DNA of 64,000 bases, taken from contig SAUG01000128.1 in the NCBI GenBank assembly GCA_011316305.1, positions 105,670-169,669 on the forward strand, in the 5' to 3' direction. The position numbers and the translations under genes were made by a program. The notes beneath the pieces were generated by a model. It worked only from the letters and a program-made list of their open reading frames with translations, was not told where the DNA came from and searched no databases. Each line of letters begins with the position of its first letter. Positions within the stretch are counted from its first letter, which is position 1. The stretch is from Rusavskia elegans (Eukaryota > Ascomycota > Lecanoromycetes > Teloschistales > Teloschistaceae). Shown piece by piece: positions 22,254 to 32,724 of the stretch.

Positions 22254-24690
22254 TCACGTCTGAATGAAAACATCCGTCCTCATCTCCCCCTCTTGGACCC
22301 TGAACCCAAAGATTAACCGGAACAGATCTTCCAGCCACCTATATTGCCCGCTCCCCACCATCCACCTAACGGCTCTCGCGATATCGCTCGCCGCAGCCCT
22401 TCTCGCGGGACCAGGCTGCTTGAACGCTGCATCTGATGCGACGAGTTTTTTGTATTGATCTAGGAGCTGCAGCTGCCATCGCTCGTTGCCGAAACTATTG
22501 GAGGGGATGGATTTGACGAAGCTTTGTAATGATACGGAGGAAGAGCGCTGGAAACCGATGTTGATGGCTGCTTTGACGATGATAATTTTGAGGCAGAGGA
22601 GTTGGGGGTCTTCTGAGGTGATAGTTGAGGTGGAGGAACCGGAATAGCCGCTGAGAGTGCTGGAGGTGGATGACCATTTCTGCTGGATGCCGCGGTTGCG
22701 GTGTTGGCTACTGCGGCTCTGTTGAGAGCGTGCGTCAGGACCTAGGACGAGGATGTTGGGAACAGGGGCTTCTTCTGGAGACATTTGCCCCGCTGTATCT
22801 TCGAAAACTGTCGTTGGAGTCTCAGGATTCATCATCGTCACTCGACCAAATTCATCGTCGTCACCAGATTCATCCAGGTCTGCATAAGCATAGGGAGGGG
22901 CGCCGGGTGAGTTGCTACTGAGAAGAGAGGATCTTTTGGCGTCTTGGAATGCCTGGGTGAACGTTGTTTGGCTCGGTCTAGGAGTACCGCGATCCGGCCG
23001 TACCTGCGTCCAACCTTCACGGAAGAGATCACAAAGCTCCCAGCACGCTTGTACAGCTGAGCCTAAGAGTTCCTCATCTGCTGGTTTGCCTTCTTTTTTG
23101 TTCTGACGCAGGCTGAAGAGCATTTCTGCAAGCGACCAACATGCTCCAAGAAGAGAATCTGTGTCTGATGTGAGTCTTGATCTTTGTTTCATCAGCCGGT
23201 GGCAAAGCGTGATGTAAAAATCCAGTGTCCTTTCCCGAAAGGCTTCCGGTAATGTCCGGTCGTGAGTGTTGTAGAGGTGATTGTTGAGCTCAAAGCTGAC
23301 ACGTAATACTGAATCCGCGACTTCATTCTCTCTTTGCCGGACATCAAAAAGACATTGGCAGAATTCTCGGCATAGATCCAGAGTCGGCCGGACTTGCGCC
23401 ACGTCGTCTTCATCTCGCGTGTCATAAAGCTTCTGACATAATTTCCAGCACGACTTCCAGGCCTGACCTTGAACATCGCCCTTTCTGTTGCGACTGTACG
23501 ATCTTTCGCGGTGGATGTAGCTCAGGCCAGCCAGTGTATTGCATAGCGTCCAGCATTCGCCGAGTGCCAATTTCAGTGCTGCCACTTCATCAGTCGTGTG
23601 CTGGAAATGTCCAATGGCCTCGTCAAATATGTTGTCGCTTTCGCTGTGCTGACCAGGAGTCTGATCATCTGTTTGTTCGCCATCTTGAGCTTCTGGGATA
23701 TCTGGATCCATTCGTTACCGAAAATGAAACAATACGGAAGCAGGTTATTTACCTTCCAAGCTACTGGCTCGTGACAATTTAATCGTCTCTTGAGATGCTT
23801 CAGCCTCGGCCTGTGGTCGTTTCTGGGCGACTGGTGTAGCCGACCAATCTCTGGCGGGTGGTACGATAGTATCTATAGGTGGTGGAGACGCAGGACTGTG
23901 TGTTCGCTTCTACGGTATCTTTTAGTGGTCTGCTTAGTCAATCTACTCAAATTAGGCGGTAAGCCTTACGATGTGGATTTCATCAGCTATCGATGGCCCG
24001 ATTGCGGTGGTGTCGGAGCGTTGAGAAGGTGTTGGTGTGGAACGACGAATACTTGGCGGTGATCTCCGAGTATGCTGTGAGACGTCTTAGCCACGGGGAC
24101 GGGACCGCAATTGGAAGGACTACTCACGAATGCCTCGAAGCCTTGCGGGGCATGTATGACAGATGTCGGTTGTTCGTCCTCATCGGATCGAGGTCTGAGG
24201 CTATTGGCGGCGGCGTACTTGGTGTCGAGCTACTGGGGTGTGAGATTTCCTGTTCTTGCTTTTCTGTGACGTGGTGAGAGGTGAAGTACCTTCAGCTCCG
24301 GCTCTCCTTGCCTTAACGAGGGTGTAGTCTCTGTACTTCCCCGCAGCGGATCTGGTCGCTCTTCTTTGTGTTCGACCTCTTCGGACTCCAGGCCGGTCTC
24401 GTCGAAATCGGTGCCGTTGGATGAAGGGGCAATTGGCGAAGGATCTGCAATGTCACTCGGGCTCGAGACCATGGGCGATTGTAAGGGAGGTTGTAGGTAG
24501 TTGGAGTTGTCGGAGGAGCTGGGCGGAAGTTAGCAGAGGTAGTATGAGGAGCGAGGATTCAAGCTTACCTCGAGGAGCGTAAAGATGATTTGTAAGGTGC
24601 TGGAGAACTTGGGGAGTCGGTGTAGGGAGAAAAGGCGGATATCAGATTGGTGTTGGGAGAAGGCATGAGGGGTGACTTCAAGGCCATCAT
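22254..24690 (-). CDS. DUF7624-type fungal protein, function unknown
   Basis: Six exons on the minus strand: 24690-24569, 24518-24290, 24229-24128, 24074-23970, 23909-23753, 23701-22254, all in frame, 720 residues. Residues 1-235 are Ser/Pro-rich and disordered with an acidic part. A helical Cys/Trp-rich domain follows (about 270-480): ECWTLCNTLAGLSYIHRER, SCWKLCQKLYDTRDED, SFELNNHLYNTHDRTLPEAF and ACWSLAEMLFSLRQ, a repeated W/C-x-L-C pattern. A second disordered linker leads to a conserved C-terminal helical part (RAVRWMVGSGQYRWLEDLF). I recall this arrangement as the fungal domain DUF7624, without a known role. The terminal exon alone gives a 485-residue frame from 23711, but the junction GAG|AT ATC (SLEDIPEAQ) supports the longer gene. 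Confidence 0.82.
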
Positions 24691-26061
24691 TGTAGGAGTA
24701 GTCGGTGTCGTTGAGCTTGCAGACACGGTCTGTATATATATATGGATAGTGTCGAATTCGCTACAGCGCCCGCGCCAGTGAGGACATGATCAATCGTCGC
24801 GAGCGGAGGAGAGGAGTAGAGGATTGGGGAGAGGTGAGGCTGCTTGATATGGTGAATGGAGGAATACTAGAGTGGATGGAAGACGCGGGGCATGCTTCCT
24901 CCGCTGACTGCAGGTTGTTGCAATCACCGGACTGGACGAGAGCCGCAAGTCGCTCTCGGTAATGCAGTAGTACTGTATCTGGTGGTATCAAGGGTAGCCT
25001 TGCACCTCACTGGGATCTCCCCTTCCACAATCTAATAATCTATAAACACAGACGCGGGCATAAAGGATCCTCTTTCTCCCAATGGGAATAATTGCATTGC
25101 AGCACTGTGCCGCATCGCTACATTGCAGGAATCCTCCATTGATTCTCCACTCTACCAAATCTACTTGCCAACCCACCGAGCCCACGAGGCTGATATGCGG
25201 CCCCCACGTGCATCCCGAAGGTTGAACAGACATCCCTAGATGTACTTATAATTAACAACCACCATCATCCTCTCGACACCATCAAGAAGCACAAGAAAGA
25301 ACATCATACGACACCTTTACGTATCCCATTCCGCGTCAGCATCCAAAGCGACTACTCGTACGACCCGCACAGTCCAACACGAACATGCCCTTCCCGTTCC
25401 CCAGTCCACGGACCCGGTCTCTGATCTCTACCGCTTGGCGGCCTACGGACATGGGGAATGGACATCCTTGTGGCCCCATCGGCCAGTTCATCAGTTCCAA
25501 CCCACGCCGGGCCATCTGATTGGGGGCACCGAGCAGCCCCCGAGAGTCAGCCGAGCGGAGTCTTCCCGCGCTGGGCGCTTAGAGGGAGACGTGGCTTATC
25601 AGAGTATCATTGGGTGTGTAGCAGTGTTGCTCCAATGGTTCATCTGCAAGAGGGAGGATGATGTAAGCCTATGGTAATCCCGACTGCTCGTCCAATTGAC
25701 TTTGGGCGAGTTGCTTGGGTGAACTAAGGTACAAGTACATACTGGAAAGATTGGATCTGCGATTTGCATGACGGGACTGGCGTCAGAGTAGACTAACGGT
25801 AGTGAACATGTTGGGTAGCACACGACTCAAGTATTCTGGAATTCTATGAATGTTGATTCTATGCGTGCTACACACAAAACACGCCGACTATGGGCCTCGA
25901 TGCCCACGAGTTGATGGTGTATTCCTCGACTTGTCTCGCCTCAACTGGCGCTTCCCTTGCTGCTGCATCCCAAAACCATCACTGCTTGTTGACAGCCTTT
26001 CGTCATAATATCTTCTCAGTGAGGCAGTCGGTTCGCTCTTGAGGCAGGACGACGGTACCAT
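24691..26061. other. intergenic stretch; possible unresolved small transcript
   Basis: A TATATATATA run near 24730 lies upstream of the minus-strand gene. 25250-25384 resembles an A/C-rich fungal 5' leader and ends at an ATG (25385) opening only 44 codons (to 25519). I do not call a gene; a spliced small protein or non-coding transcript on the plus strand is possible. Confidence 0.35.
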
Positions 26062-26993
26062 CTACCTATCCTTTTTCGGTGTCGAATCCCGTGCAGAGAC
26101 CTGATCACCAAGATTGTTGTATTCTCGGCTCAACCCTTCACTCTGCTTCTTCATCGTCGCCAGATCCCGGTCCTTCTGTGCCAACTGGTTCTTCAACTTG
26201 CCAATCTCACCAGCCTCGCCTGCCTGGGAAAGCTTGGCCGAGTCCTTGCCTTGAGCCTTGGGGTCCCCTTCGTATTTCTTGACTTTCTCCTCCAGGCGGA
26301 GTGTGTCGAGGATCATGACGTAGGTGCGGTTGAGGATGAGGGAAAGGAACAGCGTGAATCCACAGAGGTACATGTTGCGTTGGGAGTAGAATTTGCGGGC
26401 TTGGACTTCCATGCGCTCGGAGCCGGCGGCGGCGGCACTGTTCTTTCTGTTAACGACCCGTGGTTACTGTGATCTATGTGTATGAATATTCTTACGCTGC
26501 TCCGCCCTGGTTTTTGGCCGTTGACAGCTCAACCTGGACGCGGTAGACCCGGTTGACGCTGTCGATGAACAGGATCAAAATGAAGATGAAGGTGATCTGC
26601 ATCTCGATCAGCATGGAACCCGGGCTCGGAGTTGCGATCAACCAACCTTCATGCCATATTGTAATTTCGCTACCAGCGGATTCTCGGAGATGAAGGTAAA
26701 GAGTTTACGCTTCATGGTGTACGGGAGCGGCACGATGAGGGCGCAAAAGATGCCCATCTCGAACATCAGGAGCACGAACACCTAGTAACATGATCTTGTC
26801 AGCATCAATGCTTCACAAGCTTGGGAATATTTGTGTGGTAAGAACCGGAACGTAGATGAGAGACGGCATCGTTGTTGGACCAAGAGTGCTTCAGTGGCTC
26901 TGGTTTTTCCGAAAGCAGTCTCAAAGGCGGTCAAGGCTGTCAGAAGCAAGTTGCAGGAAGGCAGGAACTTACTAGGCTGTAGTAGAGAGTCAT
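26062..26993 (-). CDS. BAP31/Yet-like endoplasmic reticulum transmembrane protein
   Basis: Exons 26993-26973, 26781-26647, 26596-26496 and 26446-26062 give 213 residues, matching yeast Yet1/Yet3 (about 205). Three N-terminal membrane segments are clear: MTLYYSLVFVLLMFEMGIFC, ITFIFILILFIDSVNRVYRV and MYLCGFTLFLSLILNRTY. Between and after these are typical BAP31 features, such as PLPYTMKRKLFTFI and RKFYSQRNMYLCGFTLFLS. A cytosolic coiled coil follows (LRLEEKVKKYEG; KLKNQLAQKDRDLATMKKQ), ending in KKDR, a dilysine-like ER retrieval tail. BAP31 proteins act in ER export and quality control. The first coding exon is only 21 nt. Confidence 0.92.
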
Positions 26994-27476
26994 GCTGGCA
27001 GTGTGATGATGTAGTTGCTGTACCTTGGCGGCTTACTACGTGGCAGAAAGAGGGGTTGCGGGATCAAGGCAGAGCTTGCGTTGAGAAGCAGCAAGCAGAA
27101 TTTTATAGGTGCGAAGGGACAAGTTGATGAGTTTTCGGTTGGATACACGCCTTGGAAGTGTCGTGTGCTTTGACTGTTGAAGAGAAGAAGCTGATGTTTG
27201 ATTTTCTCAGCCGGCTGCCGGCCCAGCCACGTCATACCCCCTGGTTGTCAAACAAGGCACACCTTGGCACTTCAGTTTCCTTCTCTTTTGTGTATGAATT
27301 ATGATTTTTCGTCTCTACAGACAGTCACAGCAAGCAGCAAACCACTTGTATTCTCATTACGCTTGTTACTATGCTGTCTCAGCAAAGGAAGCTCGTCGCC
27401 ATATCCTCGCTATTTGGATGGTGCAAAGTATAGCACGATGCAACATACTCCATCCCATTCCACTCGGTTCCGTCCC
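26994..27476. other. intergenic spacer
   Basis: Between two minus-strand genes; it holds the BAP31-like promoter and the 3' end of the Clr5 gene. No further feature is seen. Confidence 0.5.
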
Positions 27477-29536
27477 TCAGGCATCGTAACTGATATCCAC
27501 GATAAATGTCGGCGTTGTTCCTTTGACATGATTTAGATAAGCCATCAGCTCATCATCCTGCTCCAGAACCAACTTCATCTCGCTGCTCTGCGCTTTCAAA
27601 AGTCCCTCGATCCGTGTCACTCGTAGATTCGAATACGGGCGATTCGATACCGCCAACTGACGTACAGCGGAAAGGGTAGGATGAGCGAGTGCTTCCACCC
27701 ATACAGTGGGCGGAGTCTTGATCTGCGAGCTTGGCGAAAGGCGGAAGTAGATTGGTGTAGGTGCGAAATCTGCAGCACTGGGAGCACTGATCTCTTGTTG
27801 GGCTTGATAAGTCGGGAGATTAGCAGCAGCAGAGAGTAAGGTGGGATCGATCTGGCTGTTATACGGTATCGAAGGAGGGACGTGCTGCTGGAATTCCATG
27901 GGTGGCGGCGGCGATAGAGGTAGAGGTGTGCTTGCCAGAGCTTGCGAGGCAAGCGTGCTGATGCCATCATATGTTGCGCCTTGGGATGTAGCAGGTCGTT
28001 GAGGTGTTTTGGCGGTTATAGGACTTTGATATCTATCTGCAGTCGGTGCTGAATCGTTTGTATTGGCAGGCTGTGGGCTTGCGGCCCGAACAGGGAGACC
28101 ATTGGCCTTTCGCATCTTCGCCTCGTTCGTCTGACTATCCCGGAGACGTTTCATGACATCCCGGCACAAGTGCTCCAAGGCTTTGACTTTCTGTGCATGC
28201 TGAGGATCCGCCTCCCCAGATGCGAGGATCGACTGTAGCAAGGACGACTCGCTGATCCATTGCTGCTTCAATTCCTGCCAGTGCTCGGAGCCAGATTCTA
28301 GCTTGCTTGTGAAATGGTCGGCCCTGAGGATCTGATGGAACGCCGCCTTGAGCCGACGTCCCTGTTCTGGATCCAAGCCGAGGACGTTCTTGGCGTCTGC
28401 AATTGTGACCCTGGTTTTCATCGTGCGTAATTTCTTCGTGACATCGTTGCAGATCATTTCCAGAGCCAGGTAGTGGTGGTCAAGTTGCCGTTGATCGGTC
28501 GTTCGAAATAGGGGCTGGATGGGTGGAAATTCGTCAACCAATTGGTTCTTGATTGCCTGCCACTTGTCGTGGCCGGCCTCAGTCTTCTTCATGACATTGT
28601 TCTCCCGGCATATGTTCTCGAACGTGGCGCGTATGCTCTTGTACGTTGATTTGTCGAGCTGAAGGATCCCTTTGGCTTCCTCGAGTGTTGTTTCCGAGGG
28701 AAATCTTGGCGGTGCGGGTGGATCTGGGGGCAAGCCCGCGTATACTTTGGTACGTCGACGCCGAGTTCGTTTCTCCAAGCGTTCGAGGCTTTCTGCCTGA
28801 AGCTTCTGGTGCCATGCTTGTCTCTTTTGAACAACTTCTTCGGGAAGATCGGTTGAGGGATCCGGTTGTGTCGTAGCTACCGGCGGGGTGGCTCCATGAG
28901 TGACTTCGTCGTGAGGTTGAGGTGACTGATCTGGAGCTTGAGGGGGCTGCTCAGTGACATGGTCTCCATCAGTTTGTTCACCACGCTTTCTCTTCGAAGG
29001 GACCGAGCTCTTGCCATTCTTGGAAACCGCTTTCAAGTTGGGCGCCCGTAGCTTGAGTCCTTCTTTCTCCCTAATATGGCTCAATTGGCGCTCGGTCAGG
29101 TTTGGAGAACATTCCTCCCGTAGCATTGCCAACATGTCTTTTTGCGATACATTTTGAGTCCATAGCTCTCGGACTCGAGCGACCACGTTTGGGTCGGCGT
29201 GAGATGGAACATGCTTTGAAGGGAAATTCCACCTCTTGATCTGGCTTTGAAATGCTCTCTTACTATCAAGAGAATAAGAGCAACGTCAGTGTCGGGCCTT
29301 AGAATACAAAAGGGATTTGGAGTTTCGGAAGGCAAATCGGGGACTTTGGTATGCATCAAGAACAGCAGCGCAGTGGTCACCGTATCACCCGCTGTTGGTG
29401 CACCCTTGTCTGCAACATACCTCGGCGCGAAGTCTTGGTTCACCTTGAACCAGTCCATGACTTCTTCCAGACTTTTGCCCTGATGGATGTAGAGATCCAT
29501 CATCGTTGCCTCCTTGCCTTCCCAATCGTACACCAT
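27477..29536 (-). CDS. Clr5-domain protein, putative transcriptional regulator
   Basis: Exons 29536-29421 and 29262-27477 join as AG|T (APSKRAFQSQIKRW) across a 158-nt intron, giving 633 residues. The N-terminal Clr5 domain (MVYDWEGKEATMMDLYIHQG, KSLEEVM, KRAFQSQIKRWNFPSKH) is split by the intron. A helical repeat-like segment follows (VARVRELWTQNVSQKDMLAML). The centre (about 190-390) holds two similar helical units, each with a T.[AE]EAK.[IV]LGL/LQLDK-like start and a WQ.[IL]K.Q core. The rest is Pro/Ser-rich, with a small C-terminal globular end (PTFIVDISYDA). Fission yeast Clr5 works in heterochromatic silencing; the domain is spread in filamentous ascomycetes with mostly unknown roles. 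Confidence 0.82.
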
Positions 29537-30744
29537 CTTGCTTGATTACAGTACTGCGGTCGGCGCTTCGGCACCGACAAGGCGGTCCCGGGATCTATGT
29601 ATCTTGGTTTGGGCGCTCGTATCCTCTGCCTCCTGTTCCGTTAGCTAAGGCCATGGGAGGATCGTCGTCCCTTCTTAATTGTGAGTTGCTCTTACATCGC
29701 GCTGAGTGTCAAGGTCACGTGACGATGATTACAACATGGGGACTACGGAGTACCGCGCGCGAAGCACGAAGGCTTGAGCGCTTCTGTGCCGCCGGCTCGA
29801 AGACTTGACTACGCGACATTATATGTCTTTTCTTAAAGTTGACGTACGCCTCGAAGCTCCTTTTCAACTCTGCTTACTGTTTGTACTACCTGTTGGAGAC
29901 CACAACGACTTGGCTCCGAATTGTCCCGCCTTCGTTTGTCACACAGGCGCAGACTCGTGGTATTATTACGTGTACGGGCAAAACGACGGTGGGCCAAGAA
30001 CGATACTGTGACCAGAGCGTCACACCGGAAAAGACACGTACTGTGGGCTCATAGCAAATACGAAGATACATTTCTTGTGCACAAATGCAATTGTATTTTG
30101 CCTGGGTTTGACAAAGGGGAACGTGAGAAACAACATCACGACGACTGAGTGGGCTTTTTCTACCGCTACCTCAGCCTACATCTGGAGGGTCCAGTGACTG
30201 TGACCGACCCCAATATGTCCCATAGAAATCGATGAGGATGCATCCCCAACACCAGCTACACAAATCGCACGCGCTCTCGTTCAATCTCCACAGACCCGGA
30301 TCTATCCTCCGCCTTCGTTGGCATATATCACGATTACCATGCATGCGTCCTTCAATGATCATGTTATGAATCAAGACCCAAAAACGGAAAGTCAAATCCA
30401 TCAGGTATTCGAGGAAATTTTGGTCAGGCTTTATGTAATGTTCCCATTCAGTCATGTGAGGAGCGACCTTTCTTCGCTCATCTTCCTACAGAGCTTCTCC
30501 TAAGTTCCTTTCTGCGCGATATTTCATCTCACATCGGCTTTTTCTGAAGCAGGCGGCCCCAAACAGGTTCCTTGTTGCCCTTTCCATTGCCCTAACGCGC
30601 CGATACCGCAACTAAAGCTTCACCATCTCTGGCAGGCCTCCGTCAGTGCACTGGATGTCGGAAACGAGAATCATCCCGCGAGCACAATACCCTACCCATG
30701 GATAAGGTTGATTTCCATATCGAATAAACCTCCCTCAAACGTAC
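29537..30744. other. intergenic stretch
   Basis: About 1.2 kb between minus-strand genes. Only short frames are present and none shows a domain or consistent splice signals. Confidence 0.5.
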
Positions 30745-31611
30745 TTATCCAACAGTCATCCAAATATCCGGATAAACCCCCGGCCACCTCGTCCAAATCT
30801 CCCTCACCACCTTCCCCCCGGCTTCCACCGCATGATCATTCAACAACCACACTGTACCCTTGCAGTTATCGGTCCCCAACAACGCAAAAAACCAATTCTC
30901 CGTCTCCCGCTCCGCCGTCCAGCGCCGCCACTCCGCATCACCATTCGCCGTAGCCGGATATCCCATATTAAAGTACGCCAAGTTCAGAATCTCCTGCGTC
31001 TGCGGATTATCGACTTTATGCTGAATTGAGTATCGCAGGGTGGATAAGCTGGCCGTGGGTTTGGCGACGGTCCGCCATGTTTGGTACATGATTTCCGACC
31101 AGGGGAGCTGGACAGCGCTTTCGTCGAGATGACGGAAATTCTCGATGGCGATGATGACGCCTTGGATTGGATCGACGATATTCCCGTATGCTGAATCGAT
31201 CGAAAGATCCCCCGTTTCTTTATCCTTGGATGTGGACGCGAAGAGAACCATTCCTTCCCAGTTGATACCATGAGTTGTCAAATCATCTCGGATTCCCTTG
31301 CCGTAGTTGCCTAGGGGTACGATATCGGTTTCATACCAGGTCTCAAAGAGTTCTCGGCCACCGGAACGGTCGGGGTGGGACTGGGGGTCAGAGATGGTGT
31401 CGAAGAGGGTGGTCCAGTAGCCGTGGCCATTAGAAGAGCAGACTGCGTAGTTAAGGCAGACGTCGGTATTATCGTTGAGGATATTTCGGGGGTTCGAAGA
31501 AAGATGGGCTGTGTGGATCTCGCCCGCTGGGGCTGGGGCTGGGGCTGAGTGAACGGTGAGGAAGATAGAGGAGAGGAGAAGAGGGACCGTCGTCCAGCGG
31601 ATTGAGGGCAT
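30745..31611 (-). CDS. secreted protein of unknown function
   Basis: Single exon, 288 residues, starting at an ATG with a good signal peptide (MPSIRWTTVPLLLSSIFLTV then HSA) followed by a short Ala-Pro run. The mature part has three cysteines (VCLNYAVC and NCKG) and several aromatic motifs (GHGYWTTLFDTI, FETWYETDIVPLGNYGKGIR, WEGMVLFAS, EWRRWTAERETENWFFALLG). No known enzyme motif is seen. The even hydrophobic pattern suggests a compact globular fold rather than a disordered or repetitive protein. Function is open; an extracellular or vacuolar role follows only from the signal peptide. Confidence 0.8.
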   Translation of the reverse strand: MPSIRWTTVPLLLSSIFLTVHSAPAPAPAGEIHTAHLSSNPRNILNDNTDVCLNYAVCSSNGHGYWTTLFDTISDPQSHPDRSGGRELFETWYETDIVPLGNYGKGIRDDLTTHGINWEGMVLFASTSKDKETGDLSIDSAYGNIVDPIQGVIIAIENFRHLDESAVQLPWSEIMYQTWRTVAKPTASLSTLRYSIQHKVDNPQTQEILNLAYFNMGYPATANGDAEWRRWTAERETENWFFALLGTDNCKGTVWLLNDHAVEAGGKVVREIWTRWPGVYPDIWMTVG

Positions 31612-32724
31612 GGTAAATTGGTCGAAGAAAAGATGAGTCCGCTACAGGAATCCAGAAAGCCGACACACAAATGTCGAATCAAGACCAAAACATATGGAAA
31701 AACTTGAACGATCATAAGCGACGAGGACTTGCTAGCCGACAGTAGGAGTGGATCGATACGCTATTAAAACATAAGGGTGCGTAATATCTTGTATTCGCAC
31801 TTGAGGGATATACGAGGCACGCATACCAACAGCCATGTTTCCCACGGTCTGTTGCTGATCGAGCACCTGAGGACCCAACAATACCGGTCTTAAGCATGTA
31901 GATACGTATTATAGAATGCATTCCAAATTCCCAAAACAACGGGTCGGCAGAGCCTCCTTCCTCCCGCGAATATCACACCTAAGGTAGCGAAACTCGACTA
32001 CAAGCGCAGGTATATCCCTTCCGCGGCCTAGATTGGGTCTTCGCGGAATAGACTCCGTCTAAAATCCTCGCTCGTGGTAAGCATGATCGTTCGGATTTTT
32101 TAGTATCCCTTTGACTTAGCGGAAGTAGGTATCCGATACTTCAATTTCCAGTCCCAATTGTATAAGACGATACCTTAGGCTTAGTGTCAGGATTTTTCTG
32201 CTCGCCGAGCCCCTAAAATCTGAATCGAAGACCCTGGCAGCGGAAGGGATAATAGCTCGACCAGGACATCACGCCTTCACTATTTCAGCCAATCACACAA
32301 GTCATTGACATTCCAAAAGGTGCAGTCAAGCAACGAACTTCGTCGAGAGGTGAATAGCATACCAAAATACAGAAAGTGAATTGGGTGTATCTCTAGATAA
32401 CTAATGTACACAGAGACTCCTCCCAAGCAGCAGCCGAAAAACACGACAGATATCGCAGTCAGCCAGACCACAGTACAGCAGAACCGCCAAAACCATTCAT
32501 CCATTGCAGTAGCATAACAAAACAAGGTCCCGTAAAAGGTGACCGGTGTATCTTCGCAGCCATCGCCAAAAAACGCCTTGCTAAGTAGCAGCTTCGAAGC
32601 AGGAACAAGAAGCGAAATCGTAATATTGAGCGAAGAGTGCGCTGGCGCGATACAAAAAGGGTCGGGATGGGACCAGCCAAAAGGAATCGAATAGTAGCTC
32701 GTATACGTATGTTGAGACAGGCAA
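31612..32724. other. intergenic stretch with repeat copy
   Basis: Between two minus-strand genes; it includes copy 2 of the palindromic repeat (32077-32214) and probably the 3' leader of the SFP1-like gene. An open frame with a hydrophobic segment at 32280-32504 (minus) has no support as a gene. Confidence 0.5.
32077..32214 (+). repeat. dispersed palindromic repeat, copy 2 (diverged)
   Basis: Aligns with copy 4 at 47752 along its whole length: ATCGTTCGGA, TATCCCTTTGACTT, GTATCCGATACTTC, TTAGGCTTA and the closing GGATTTTTCTGCTC. The inverted-repeat right arm is lost here, so the hairpin is decayed. Confidence 0.75.

Noticed and set aside
32280..32525. 81-codon minus-strand frame with a hydrophobic segment
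   Set aside because: Lies just after the SFP1-like stop codon, likely 3' leader; no homology recognised.
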